Notes: generated from the sequence alone by a model not told the origin. Shown: positions 35,925 to 48,500, numbered from the stretch's first letter. The stretch: 64,000 nt of DNA from Asterias rubens (GCF_902459465.1 NC_047068.1:5952001-6016000), one strand, 5' to 3'. Numbers and translations: made by a program.

Positions 35925-36155
35925 CTGCAGCCGATTTCACGAAACGCTAGGAATAATCCCATCTCGAGTTGGGACGAGTAACCCGTCCTAACTTAGGATG
36001 GGTTTAATGCGTCCTACGTCTTCGGATACGGAACTTTACTCGTTCTAATAATAATAATAATATCGAAGTCTTATAAAGTGCACGTATCTACCGAACGTAT
36101 CTACGTCTTAAGATTAATCCTATGTTAGGAAAAGTTTTGTGAAATAGACGGCTAA
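35925..36155. repeat. Foldback MITE family 2, second copy
   Basis: GCCGATTTCACGAAACGCTA at the left and TTTTGTGAAATAGACGGC at the right, with GGGACGAGTAACCCGTCCTA inside. It lies 190 bp upstream of the gene C start codon, the same relative place as the copy near gene A. It carries an AAT microsatellite insertion. Confidence 0.8.
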
Positions 36156-39100
36156 CCTTTCGAACATATAGCAGAATCTCTGTCAAACAGGGATGTCGAG
36201 AAATTGCTTAATTTAAAAAACTCACATTCAATTTGAGTTTTGGATATTCAGATCATTACTTTCCGAAATTAAACTACTTTCCAACAAAACACAATTAAGA
36301 AAACAAATTAAAAAAATCGCAAAATAAAAACTTGAGAAATTTGGTTTTCTCCGATGGGAAATCGGTAAAAACAAGAAGGTTGTATTTAGTCGAGTGATTT
36401 TCTGATTCCCTTTTCTGGTTTAAGTATAAATTCGTAAATAATTGAATACTTCATTAATATGTTCTTTACATTTTTGTATGTATTTGTTTTATCTACAGCT
36501 GCTTTACGCTCTTAGGGTGGACAAGTGTACATTTAAGTTGTTTGTTATTGAAGTTTTGGACTGTTATTATCAACGGGGTTTAAAAGGGTGTGATAATAAA
36601 AATGTTGGTGCTACCCTATCCAATGTAGCTGTATCTGTTGACTTGTTGTATTTTGAAAAACATACATTTGTGACAAAAACTGAAACTGTGTGTATGACTA
36701 TTTCCACTAGTGTTTTTTTTTGACTGGGAAAAGGTTGGGAAATAGTTCAAAGAAATTATGACCATGAACTGTTTCTTTTTCTCTATAAAAATGATCTTTT
36801 GAAGATCTTTGGACTCTCTACAATATTTGTCTTTTCGCACGAGGCACACTTTGGTGTTTTTAAAGCCTTGCTAAAATTTAGCAAGAGACCCTTGCTAAAT
36901 TGCTCTCGTGTGAAAGAGGCTTTAGAGTCGCAGTGGCTTGTTTACTCCTCGGCACTCGCTAAAGGGGAATAACATCAACTTAATCATAAATAATACGCTA
37001 GAATAAGCGAGTGTCATAGCTTACCCTTTTCCTTAATATTCAGCAGAAATAATGAATTTCTCTCTGAATTAACTGATGTCGGACGTTGCGGCAAATCCAG
37101 ACGATCCTTCTTCATCTGTCGATGTGTGTTCTGTTTTCTTGATTTCGTAATGCGACACACCAAAGTGTCATCGCAGGGGTGGATTAAATAATTGATATTA
37201 TGCAAATGACTTTGCCCAAAATAGACTGCTAAGCGGATCTAACAATTGGAAGGACGTTTATTGTGACTAGGTGACGAATAAACCTATATTCAGCTCGAAT
37301 TGAAGGGATGGATTATTGTTGATTAAAAACAAACACCTTAAAGGGCAAGGTATACTTTTGGTAATAACTTTTAAAATGAATGACAATACAAACATTGTTT
37401 TAGAAGTAAAACAGCTTTCGATAGTATAAATCAATAATTTCAGAATAGTTTTAGTAAAATATATTAGTTATCCGATAAAAGTTTTATCTGAGAAACGTTA
37501 CTGTCAGATGCGTTTCTCAGATTGTTTATTCAAACAATGTGTTTTTTTTCCTGCGTGGACATAGCGGTTCCAGATTTTCGATGCTGTTTAAAATACGCGA
37601 CTATTTTGAAATGAATAAACGAATTTCACTTTTCAGTACATTTGCACTCTTCGCAGGATCCCGAGACTAATTCAAGGTTTGGAAAAAGCCCAAAGCCGTG
37701 TGTATATGTATGGCTTCATGCAGTGGCTACGCCCTCAACGCCGAGTGAATGACTTGTCTCTAAACAGCCGTAGCCGTAGCCAAAGCCAACACAAAAGTCA
37801 AATACTCAACGAAGTAACAGATGTTATTCTTTAATGGGAGAAATATATATTGACATGTTAAATTGAATAAAATAATTTATACACACCACTACGATTGCCT
37901 TCAATAAAACCCATAATACTGCTCTAAAAAGACACATAATATTAATAAACAGCTCTGAATAGACCGAGTAAAGGTTTCCTAAGAGGCATTTCGGGGCAAA
38001 CATGGCTCATTTTAGGGGGGTCTTGCGTAGACTTGGTTCCAAGTCTGTGATTGTGGCTTTTAGTCGTCATGATAACCGCTACACTATTGGCTGAAACAGC
38101 GCCCTCTCGTCATAAATCTCCCTCATTAGCCTACGATCTAAGGCCGGGCGCGTGGATAGCTAATACTGTTGGGGCCTTTTTAAAATCAAGTCTAGGTCTT
38201 GATTAAGGTGGTTAATTGAAAAAAAATAAAGGATAAAGGTATGCAGTTTTTGTCATGAATTGAACACAAACCATTGTAGGCCTAAATCTAAACTTGCATC
38301 TTCATAAAGTTTGTTTATTAATGTGTGAAAAGTAGCAGTGAATGTTGGTTGGGATGAAAACTAATTCTTTTACTTTGTTTTACTTTGGCGTGTTGACGAC
38401 GCTAGAGGGCGCAGCGCTCGTAATTTCATTCGAGTAATAACGGTGCACTCGCACAGCAGAGATTGCAAAATGCTACATATTAAAAAATACACGAAGAAAT
38501 ACTTACAAGTCTCACAGCTTTTAACTGTTAAGGGGAAATCATTCATCGAGTCTTGGATTCTCATCATCTGCTCAAGTTGATGTTGTCACAGAATGAATTT
38601 CAAACTTTTTATGAAACTACGTGTGCGCTTCTCTTACGGAAGACCCACGTCAACTTTATTTTGTATAACCATAGTTCCCGTGCGCCAACCGAAGCTTCTG
38701 AAGTGCTAGAGGTATATTTTGCAAGACTCAACGAAACTTTGGTTTAATTTATACTATACTTAAATTATCATTGATGAAAATGCGTAGTCAAAGAATAAAC
38801 CTAGTCACGGTAAAGTGACATTTTGCAATGCTTTTTTGATAGGTCTGAATGCAATAGAAAATGTGGCCGATTTTGTTTTGAGTGGAATACACATGATCTA
38901 AAACCGTACTTATGACATGATATTGATAGGTAAATGTGTTTTCCATTCAACTTTGTCGTTTTCATTAATGGCGTCACCGATAAATATAAGAGTATGTTCG
39001 GGTATTAGTAATTACCTTTGATTATAGTTTAAACATCACGCATGCATGGCGTGCATTTTCACTCGGAGAGGCATCTATATGGTCGATTACATCGTCAATG

Positions 39101-40210
39101 TCATATTAATTTGCCATGGCAACGACTTAATGGCAAGATAAAATGTGTTCGTTCGCTCTGCTCTCAGTAATTTTGATGGCAATTATTTGGTAAAATTTAA
39201 ATTGAATTTTGGTTTGAAGGCGTTATCGGGAATTATTGCAATACAAATCTATCGCACAGGCAATCATCACCATAATCGGCCTCGCACGGCTGAACAGCGT
39301 GCCGTTTTTGGTAACTGTTTTGTCACTAACCCCTGGTATTGACACTGCGCTGCCCATGTTAGCGAGGCTGGAGCAAAAGGTCACGGCGAGATCGATCACC
39401 CCGACGAACGAGGTTGCATCGTGGTGAGAGAATGCTTTGGTTTAAAGGCACATTCACGCAACAAATCTGCAAGGGTTTTCCCCCCAAAAAGCACTGTCAG
39501 CTATAAAGAGGGATGGAGCTTCCAATCACTCACAGGACAAATACCACAACTGCTAAGCCTAATTGACAGCATAAGCACAAAGCAAAACATGGATTTTGCA
39601 ACCCACCCTCTCCAGGACAGCAGCAATGCTTTTTGAATAGTACACTACAATATTACGAGGTTAAAGATTCAAAATAAGAAATACAAGTACTGTCATGGGA
39701 GGAATAAACACAATGGGTGGTAAAGTTTAAACCACTGTCATTTAATGACTCTCGTTTGACAAAAACTTTACATTTCCTGTCAAACTCACTGGCCGATGAA
39801 CATTCCCTCTGGATGTCACCATGTCATCCTTTTTGTTTTACACGAGACCAATAAGCAACGACTAACAGCAGCAGCAACAACAATATTCACAACAGCAGCA
39901 CAAGAAATGCTAACCCGCGCAGCAACAGCACCTTTAACAGCAGCATCATTCACAGCAGCAGCAACAGCATCATTCACAGTAGCAGCAACAGCAGTATTCA
40001 CAGCAGCAGCAACAGCAGTATTCACAGTAGCAGCAACAGCAGTATTCACAGCAGCAGCAACAGCAATATCTACAGTAATTCATGTTAACAGTAGTAACAA
40101 GAGCAACAACAACAACAACAACAACAATATTGACAGCAACAGCAGCAGCAGCAGCAACAACAGTTACGGTATTAACAGCAGCAGCAACATCAATTTTAAC
40201 AGCATCTGAA
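36156..40210. other. Intergenic between MSMB-like gene C and the lectin-like gene
   Basis: A repeat with AGACTTGGTTCCAAGTCTG and GAAACAGCGCCCTCTCG lies at about 38020-38215; its relative is at 7060-7200. A possible relic exon lies at 38507-38566 and a CAG/CAA microsatellite at 39860-40200. The rest is unrecognised. Ala- and Thr-rich frames over the microsatellite are not genes. Confidence 0.45.
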
Positions 40211-40373
40211 ACAGCATCAGAAAAAACAAATTCCTGGTTGGTAATCCTGTTTTTATCAAAAAGGCAACAATTTCATGCTAAGCAATTTTGTGTGTGCTTA
40301 GCTGCTCGACGAAATTGAGCCCTGGTGTTTCACCAGAATCGAAGGGTGACTAATGAATACCTCACATGGAGAT

Positions 40374-42304
40374 TTATTCTCGGTTTTGGCATCCAAGCCA
40401 GTTCCTAATCTCAACTGGGTCCCGACCGACAACCACGGTGTCCATGAACTTCACCGGGTACTGCCGGGCCGTGGTTTGGGTGTTTATGCCCCCGAGACGG
40501 ATCCGCTTGCAGAGGCATGGATCGGGCTGAGGTACGAGCCATCGAGCGCGGTTATTAGACTCGGGATCGGGCTCCATCATGACGTAGCATGTCCCAGATT
40601 CTACAAAAAAAGGAAACAAAAGACACAAATTAATGATTAATTTATAAAATATTGCAATTTGGTTGAGTTTATAATATTACCGTGGTTTAATACCAACAAG
40701 TTCTTGTGAAATGGCACCTAAAGCCAAACTGTTTTTACATATAAAGCCATTTTGAGATATGGAGGACACGTACTACAACTATATTAGGTTTGGGTAAATT
40801 TATCTGTCTATACGCCCAACAGTGCACTCCTTGTCGAGTCTACAGGTGACATAAAGGCAGTGGACACCATTGGTAGTTGTCAAATACTAGCCTTCACAGT
40901 TGGTGTATCTCAACATATGCATAAAATAACAAACCTGTGAAAATTTGAGCTCAATCGGTCATCGAACTTGCGAGATAATAATGAAAAAAAAAAAAACACC
41001 CTTGTCACACGAAGTTGTGTGCGTTTAGATTGTTGATTTCGAGACCACAAGTTCTGAGGTCTTGAAATCAAATTCGTAGAGAATTACTTCTTTCTCGAAA
41101 ACTTTGGCACTTCAGAGGGAGCCATATTTTATACCATCAACCTCTCCCCATTACTCGTCACCAAGAAAGGTTTTATGCTAATAATTATTTTGAGTAATTA
41201 CCAATAGCGTCCACTGCCTTTAACAGCGTCGCCATTCAAAACTAACTTTGTATTGGCCCTTTGAGCCGGTAATTGCAAGATGAAAATCTGGTCATCAAAA
41301 CTAGATCTGTTCTATCAGCCCTACCTTCGTTTGGTGAGCTGCTATGAACAGTCACCTTATCGGACGGTTCGGGTGCCTTCACTTGTGTAGTCTCAACGGG
41401 GCTCTTTCCACCAGTCGAGGTCGTGCTCACTACGGTCGACATCTCGGTCTGTACTCTCGTGTTTAACTCTGAACTGGGCTCGGCTAGGATCTGATCTAAA
41501 TTTTGAGGAGCTGTCGAAGTTACTGGTGAGGTAGTCTCGCCAGTAAACAAGGTCTTCGTGGTTACTTCTTCGCTGGTTACCACTTCGCTGGTTACCCCGT
41601 TGCTGGTTACTCCTTTGCTGGTACCCCCTTCGCTGGTTCCCCCTTCTCTAATTACCACTTCGCTGGTCACCACGTCAGTTGTCACCACGGCAGAGGTTAC
41701 CAAGGGAGCAGTTCCGGCACGGGTAAGAACATGATAAGTCGTCCTGTAAGTCTCGGTTGATCCTTCCGTGGTTGCCACTCGGGTAGGCTCGGGCTGAGCC
41801 TGACCTAAAGTGGAGGGGACGTCCGTCATTGCAGGGTCAGTGGTGATCACATTATACTGCGTGTTGGTCGGTGCTTGTTCGCACAGAATAGTCGAGGATA
41901 GCAGTGAGCCACACGAGAGTGATGTCAAGACTCCATTGCCAAGTTCATCCACCACGTTCAGCACTAGACATTGACTACTAGCCATCGATGAAGGTTGGCC
42001 TTCTTTCCAAGCTGATGAAAGGGATACCAGAAATACACCAAAAATATTGTTTACTGAGATGACAGGACAGAGACGGCCCCTTTAATAAAAAAAAACCCCA
42101 TCATTAATACCACAGTGTATTATACGACAGTGCCACAGCTGTGTACTAAAAGAGTTGCTACGAGGTGGCAAGTTTTCTTTGGTAACGATGTTGCTGGAGG
42201 ACGACATTTCTGTCCAATGTGTAGAACAACCCATTGCATTGCAATGTGTACCAAATCATCGAATAATTGTAGGGAGAGGTCATGTAAGCCCCCCCCCCCC
42301 CCCC

Positions 42305-42337
<33 letters not shown>

Positions 42338-44155
42338 CAAAAATACACAAAAAAACCACACACACACGCACACAGGGGCCTAACTCCTCCCACTATGTTG
42401 AATGGTCAATTCTAGGATATCAATGAATTTGACGTCCATCATACAGTAATTATGCTTAAAGTTTTTAAATAGTGTTAAAGAGTCCCGAAAACGCCTATGA
42501 CGAGCAAAGTTGACAATCTACTATAGACTTGACTCAAGTCCTAATCGCGTGCCATCACCAGAAAAATATTGTTTTGTGATGCTGTGCGTTCGGGACGACA
42601 TTTTGACGGCGGATGCGCACTGCTATACGGCTTGTTTGCTATGTTGGCGTGGTATGGTTAGGGACCTCTCACACCAGAACGGGACTTGAATCAAGTCTAC
42701 ATGATATACGGCTTGTTTGCTATGTTGGCGTGGTATGGTTAGGGACCTCTCACACCAGAACAGGACTTGAATCACGTCTACATGATATACGGCTTGTTTG
42801 CTACAGTTGGCACGATATGCTTAGGGACCTCTCACACGAGAACGGGACTTGAATCAAGTCTAAATCTACTCACGCCAGTGTCCTCTGGAATTCTCCGAGT
42901 TGTAGAATGAGTCGTGGTCTACGCAGGTGAACTTCTCCCATGAAGAAGAATTACATCCTAACCACGCGTTGTTACTCAACACCTCGGTGAGCGTGTACAG
43001 TGCGTCGAACTCAGCAGCGGTGTCGATGACGGGAAGGTCGGCCCCCATTTTGAGGCAAGTTTGCCTCGCTGTGGCCCATGTGAGTGATGTGTAGGTGGCG
43101 GTAGGATTGGCATAGTAACACTGATTACCAATTGCATTCCATTTAGATAAACACTCAACTGTTCATTAAAAAAAGAACAAAATAACAACAATTTCTTTTT
43201 ACGTGTTTTTGTTTTATATTAACACCATTTCAAAAGTCACGGCAAGAGGCCGAATTGAATTTGAGTAACTATTGTGTGCAAAATCGGTTTGTCATTATTG
43301 TCAATGTTGTAGATGAAACCAAATTATAGTTTGTTTTTAATAAATCAAATTGGAATAGCCTATAGAACACCTGGACATGTAAACAACACATACTTATTTA
43401 AAAAAAAAAAAAACGGTCAAAAGGAAATGCAAAACGAACCCTATGGAAAAGGCATGTCAATGTGCCGACAACATGCCACAGGAGCGTTGCAACTAAACAG
43501 ATCCCTTCAAACAGCTGATAATTAAGCAACACATCTGCTCATCAGCAAACCTCTTTGCTGAGCAAACAATGTGTGGGGCACCAGTCACACCAAAGAAAAC
43601 AAACATAATTTTGGCTGGTAAACTTTCTCTGCTAAGCAATTCGTTTTTAAGCTTAGCGGGTTTGTGTGTTTACATGAAGGCTTTATATGAAACTTGGCCA
43701 AGGGTGAGGGTTATGAATGAACGTAACTTATCGCAATAGCAGTTAACACTATTAAAAGAACATCATCACTTTAAAAAATAATTTGAAAAGTCGCCTTTGA
43801 ATTCGTTCACGTCAAATAAAAACTTCCTGTGAGTCCTCACTTTAAATAATTGTTTGTTTGTTTGTTTGTTTGTTTGGTTGTTTGGTTGTTTGTTTGTTTG
43901 TTTGTTTGTTTGTTTGTTTGTTTGTTTGTTTGTTTGTTTGTTTGTTTGTTTGTTTGTTTGTTTGTTTGTTTGTTTGTTTGTTTGTTTGTTTGTTTGTTTG
44001 TTTGTTTGTTTGTTTGTTTGTTTGTTTGTTTGTTTGTTGATTAATTTTGAGATTTATTGTATATCCCCAAAATACTTGTTTAATTTATGGTAAACTTACC
44101 GGCGTTTGAGTAAGGCATGCCAACAACCAATACGAGCAAACCCACGATTATTTGC
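40374..44155 (-). CDS. Secreted C-type lectin-like protein with Ser/Thr-rich stalk (start codon exon not found)
   Basis: Exons 44100-44155, 42874-43158, 41325-42011 and 40374-40600 (stop TAA) join in phase 1 at all three junctions. The first carries a signal-peptide core (IIVGLLVLVVGMPYSNA); it follows an acceptor in phase 2, so the ATG must lie in an upstream exon. Exons 2 and 3 together encode a long-form C-type lectin domain: ECLSKW and NQCYYA (extra N-terminal Cys pair), ARQTCLKMGADLPVI, AWLGC (WIGL variant), WKEGQPSS, SSQCLVL, LSCGS and TILCE (FICE variant). The Ca2+/sugar residues are not conventional: QPS replaces EPN or QPD, and no WND is present. Canonical sugar binding is therefore doubtful. 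Exon 3 continues into about 170 residues of Thr/Ser/Val-rich stalk with short TSE- and TSxGV-type repeats. Exon 4 adds about 75 residues with Cys in GTCYVM, DPCLCKR and WLGCQ, which I do not recognise. No transmembrane segment is visible, so the protein is probably secreted. Visible length is about 418 residues. Confidence 0.82.
40853..41224 (-). repeat. MITE family 1, full-length, in the lectin-like gene intron
   Basis: ATAAAGGCAGTGGACACCAT to GCGTCCACTGCCTTTAA. It ends 100 bp from exon 3 of the lectin-like gene. Confidence 0.9.
42287..42332 (+). repeat. C-run followed by A-run
   Basis: About 16 C then about 29 A, followed by a CA-rich stretch to 42375. It lies in the lectin-like gene intron 2; the reading frames over it are artefacts. 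Confidence 0.95.
42624..42862. repeat. 81-bp tandem repeat, three copies
   Basis: Unit starts TATACGGCTTGTTTGCTATG at 42624, 42705 and 42786, and ends with GGGACTTGAATCAAGTCTA. The last copy ends 12 bp from the donor side of lectin exon 2. The period is a multiple of 3, so a repeated 27-residue frame appears; this looks incidental. Confidence 0.95.
43851..44038. repeat. (GTTT)n microsatellite
   Basis: About 45 tetranucleotide units in intron 1 of the lectin-like gene. The Cys-Leu-Phe-Val reading frames are its translation. Confidence 0.98.
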
Positions 44156-45550
44156 CTGTGAATGTAAACAACATTACAACAACAGCAATGTCAGCCAATA
44201 ATGTGAAATTAATTATTGCGTCACATGGTGAACGCACATTGTTAAGAATGAAAACTAAAATGTTCAATGATTTATATACAAATAAACTAATATAACAATT
44301 GTCAATAAATTATTTTTGATATTATCTTAAAAGGAAAATGAGATTTCGCGTGACCGCGCGTTTAAGTATATATGACGTCCATAGCAACACACTTAATTAT
44401 ATATTGAGAACACACATAGGAATATGAAATAGAGAATTAAATAATATAATGAGAAACCTCAAAGGAATATGACGTTAAGGATTAAATGTATAATTAGGAC
44501 AAAAAAGACAGATTGCGTAAAGGATTTATTATATAATGAGGACAATGCAGGAAGATTGCGTCAAGAGGACTCACAAAGGAAGGGTGCGTAAAAAAAAAAA
44601 AAAAAATGAGTAAACACAAATGAATGTGACGTAGATGATTGGTATAGGACACAGCGTGGGAATTGAAGGATATTTGATTCTATTTGTACCTAAAGTAAAC
44701 TTTAACAATATTATATTTCATATGAATAAAATGATACCTCCTAGATAATTTAAAAAAAAGTGAACAGGCATCGAGTATTCGGTTGTTACTTCAATTGAAA
44801 GATTTACGGTGAGAATCATTTCATTCCCAGTTCGTTTAGATGAAAACGCACTCACAAAACGTATAGTCGTTTTTTGCATCAACTATTTTTCACCATGAAA
44901 TTTCATTTTGACTTACAACACATTCCCAAGTTTGGGTCAGCTTATAATCCAAAACACTATTTTAAAGTGCACATTGTTTTTACAACTTTAGATGACGCCA
45001 GTAAGAAATTGCGTTAATTTACGTCGAGGAAGAGATGGCGTGAAATATGATAAGTGCTATTGTCGTCTGACACGCACGGTAAAAAAACCATTCTGTTTGT
45101 ATTTAAAACTGAATAAATGGGGAATAATTTGTAGTTCCAAATAATTGAGCGTCATTAAAAAAAAAAGTTTCATAAAAGAGATAGTATACGCTGAGTGCGT
45201 TTTTTTCGAACACACTGGTAATTTATTCTTCTTTGTAAATATTTCACTTAGATACAATTAAGAGTTGAGTATTCAATGACTGGTCCACAGTACAACGCAA
45301 AATTGAAGGACGGATCGTTTTACTCTTCTATTTTTCATCCTTTACGCAACCTTCCTTCGTGTGATGACCTACACTTTCATATTAATCCTTTTTTTCATAC
45401 ATTTCCTTTGATTGTCCGCATTATATATTTTCTTTTGTGTGTTATCTATAGAAACGTGTCTTACATTTACGCCAGGGAGGAATAGTGTCCTTGGAAAAAA
45501 GCCGAACTATCAAAATCCAGAATCATAAAGAGTCAATTCAGGTAAATAAT
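44156..45550. other. Upstream of the lectin-like signal exon, nothing recognised
   Basis: AT-rich. The missing start exon of the lectin-like gene should lie here or further right: it must end in phase 2 with a GT donor. I could not pick a convincing one. Confidence 0.4.
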
Positions 45551-46995
45551 AAATTGACATAGTTGCTCACGGTCAAAAATGATTTTTTTTTAATACTTTG
45601 TGGGTGGAAGGGCCTTGGTGTGCAAGTAAAAAAAATTGCATTTTCAATTCCATATATAGCCCGTTGCCATGGTTACGGCTCATTTGGTGTTTTGGCCATT
45701 TTAGGCCGATTTTGGGGTCTGAAAAACAACTCCACCCCACCAAAATGCAAAATTATTTCAAAAAACCTGGTATATCACTACAAAGTATCATCCTTGGCCT
45801 TCCTTGAGAAAAAAAATTATTGCTTTAAATATCACCCTTGTGCTATTTTTGCATCATGCATTAGAGTATGTTTTTAGAATTTTCAAAATCGCCATTTTTA
45901 CCCTAATTTTTGACCCCAAAATGTCAACTTGCCAGGGGTCTCAGAAAATTTTCCTTACGGCTGTGGTTAGGGCCAACATTGGTATTTTCATATCTGGTGA
46001 GAAAAACTTAGGCAATCGTATCCTGTTGTGACAGTACTGCCTCAAAACTAGACTTTTTTCCCCAAAACGTGAAAAAAAGCTTTTTAAGGGTCTTTTCAAA
46101 TAATATTGACATACGTGTCCACGGTGAAAAAAAGGAATATTTTTTCGTATACTTTGTGGATGGTAGGGACTTGGGGTCCAAATAAACAAAGTTTACATTT
46201 CAAATCATTATATAATACGTTGCCATGGTAGCAGTTCATTTGTGTTTAGGCCACTTTAGGCCGATTTGGGGGTCTGAAAAACTGTTTTTTAGTTAATATT
46301 TACAAGTCCACCCCACCAAAAAACACAAATATTTCATAAAACCTTTTACATCACTACAAAGTATCATCCTTGGATTTACTTGAGTCAAAACATTATTGCT
46401 ATAAATTTCACCCTTGTGCTATTTTAGATTGTGCATTAGAGTATGTTTTTCGAACTTGCAAAATCAAAATTTTTACCATATTTTTTGCCCTCAAAATTTC
46501 ATTTTTTCAGGGGTCTCAGAATATTTTCCTTTCGGTTTTGATTAGGGCCAAAATTGATCTTTTTATTTCTGGTAAGAAAAACTTGGGCAAGTGTATCCTG
46601 ATGTAAAAAATAATATACTTTTTTTCCCAAAACAGAAAAATGCATTTTGAATTGTTTTTTCTTCATATTAAATTTATAACATTAAAAAGTAATAATTCTA
46701 TCAATCTTGCAGCTCTTCCTAAGCACTCTGCAGGCTTAGTGGATTACCCAACATTGATCAGGAACTGTTGATGACATAAATTTTATAATTTGGCGGCCCA
46801 GCCCCAATCATATTCCTTGACATTGCATAAAACAATGTTTTGTGAATAGCGCCTCTTTTCTGAAAGTGTTCCCTTTCGGTTGTGATTGGGGCGATTATTT
46901 GTGTTTTCATGTCTTCTGGGGAGAAACACTTGGGTTTATTGTATCCTGTTGTGACACTATACCTGCCTCAAGTATAGTAAAAAAAAAAATTAAAT
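45551..46995 (+). repeat. Diverged tandem duplication, about 560-bp unit, 2.5 copies
   Basis: Shared blocks occur in order at 45551-46045, 46108-46610 and (partial) 46845-46985: ACTTTGTGG.TGG.AGGG, CGTTGCCATGGT, TTTAGGCCGATTT, GGGGTCTGAAAAAC, TCCACCCCACCAAAA, TCACTACAAAGTATCATCCT, TTGGGCAA/TAGGCAA and TATCCTG(T)TGTGACA. No conserved reading frame. Confidence 0.85.
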
Positions 46996-47423
46996 TACAA
47001 ACAATGCATGCTTGTAAAAATCTGGCACTGTTTCCATGCCCTTTGAGTATTGAATACAAAGTTTTTATTTAAACATAATGGTATCCAACCAAGCCATAAC
47101 CAATGCTTTGCCCACTGAGAGTTCTTGATTTGGCTACTTTACCTATTGTATCTGGGTATGATTCCCATTGCAAGTAGAGTGCGCATTCTTTACAAGTTGT
47201 CTTTAATACAGGGCCTTCTCTCCTTGGTCCCTGCCTGCTACTAAATGTAAAACTTTTCATAAAGATAGAGATCATAAACAATATAGTTTCTGGGCTGCAG
47301 ATGGTTTGGAGCATCCAATCATGTCCAACACAAATGTGGGAAATTAAAAAGCCTCCGCTTAAAAGTGTTGGAAAAAGTTTGCCAAGATCTTATTAAAAAC
47401 AATGATACTAACGTATCATTTAA

Positions 47424-47784
47424 AAGGAACACGTTGCCTGGGATCGGTCAAGTTGGTCTTTGAAATGCGATTGTAACCGTTTGTTATAAAATGCATATGA
47501 CAAGTTGCGAGATAACAATGAAAAAAAAATATCCCTGTCAAACGAAGTTGTGCGCTTTCAGATGCTTGATTTCGGGACCTCAAATTCTAAATCCGAGGTC
47601 TCGAAATCAAATTCGAGGAAAAATTACTTCTTTCTCAAAAACTACGTTACTTCACAGGGAGCCCGCTTCTCAAAATGGTTTATACTACCAACAGCTCCCC
47701 ATTACTCGTTACCAAGGAAGGTTAATATATATTTATGCAAAAAATCAGTTTGAATAATTACCAATAGTGTCCACTGCCTTTAAG
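47424..47784. repeat. MITE family 4 left end joined to truncated MITE family 1
   Basis: AAAGGAACACGTTGCCTGGG through AAAATGCATATGA (47424-47501) is the family 4 left quarter. It passes directly into GTTGCGAGATAACAATG, the middle of a minus-oriented family 1 copy ending GTGTCCACTGCCTTTAA. Confidence 0.85.
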
Positions 47785-47937
47785 ACACATCGATATAAGG
47801 TTAAAAACCAATTACATAACATAACAATTGCCGTACACTATATTCATTCAAGGGACGTAATATTGGCAGATAGCCAACACTATAGCCTATACTAGACAGA
47901 CATATCCGCTGACTTTTAAAGCGAGCAGCCACACTGT

Positions 47938-48326
47938 ATCAAAGGCAGTGGACACTGTTGGTAATTGTCCAAGACTACCCTTCACAGTTAGTGTATCTCA
48001 ACATATGCATAAAATAACAAACCTGTGAAAATTTGAGCTCAATCGGTCGTCGAAGTCGCGAGATAATAAGGAAAGAAAAACAACCTTGTCAAACGAAGTT
48101 GTGTGCTTTCTGATGCTTGATTTCGAGACCTCAAATTCTAAACTTGAGGTCTCGAAATCAAATTCGATGAAAATTACTTCTTTCTCGAAAACTACTTCAC
48201 TTCAGAGGGAGCCGTTTCTCACAATGTTTCATACTATCAACCTCTTCCCATTACTCGTAATCAAGAAAGGTTTTATGATGATAATTATTTTGAGTAATTA
48301 CCAATAGTGTCTACTGCCTTTAAACG
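47938..48326 (-). repeat. MITE family 1, full-length
   Basis: ATCAAAGGCAGTGGACACTG to GTGTCTACTGCCTTTAAA, with all internal blocks. Confidence 0.92.
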
Positions 48327-48334
48327 AACCCCGG

Positions 48335-48500
48335 TGACCGGACTCAAAGTGTTTCTGACTAAGCAGCAGAGTGTAGGTTGGAGTCCCGGTCCTGGCACTA
48401 ATGAGCCATGTATCATAGTTGCTCTGTCTTTCGGATGGGGACATTAAGCCGTAGGTATCGTGTACCAGTAGTGCATGATTCCGGAATACTTTATACCCAT
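48335..48500 (+). mobile_element. tRNA-derived SINE
   Basis: Head with GTGTTTCTGACTAAGCAGCA and GTAGGTTGGAGTCCCGG (B box), then CTCTGTCTTTCGGATGGGGA, CATTAAGCCGTAGGTATCGT and GTACCAGTAGTGC, a SINE body of a type I associate with echinoderms. Confidence 0.6.

Noticed and set aside
39796-40318. Ala/Thr-rich and Asn/Ser-rich frames
   Set aside because: Translation of a CAG/CAA microsatellite, with no start context, splice links or domain.
41242-41324. Extension of the lectin stalk frame to its own stop codon
   Set aside because: The donor at 41325 (GAAG|GTAGGG) joins in phase to a Cys-containing exon at 40374-40600, which explains the data better; the read-through frame is intron.
43850-44093. 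Cys-Leu-Phe-Val repeat proteins
   Set aside because: Translation of the (GTTT)n microsatellite in all frames.
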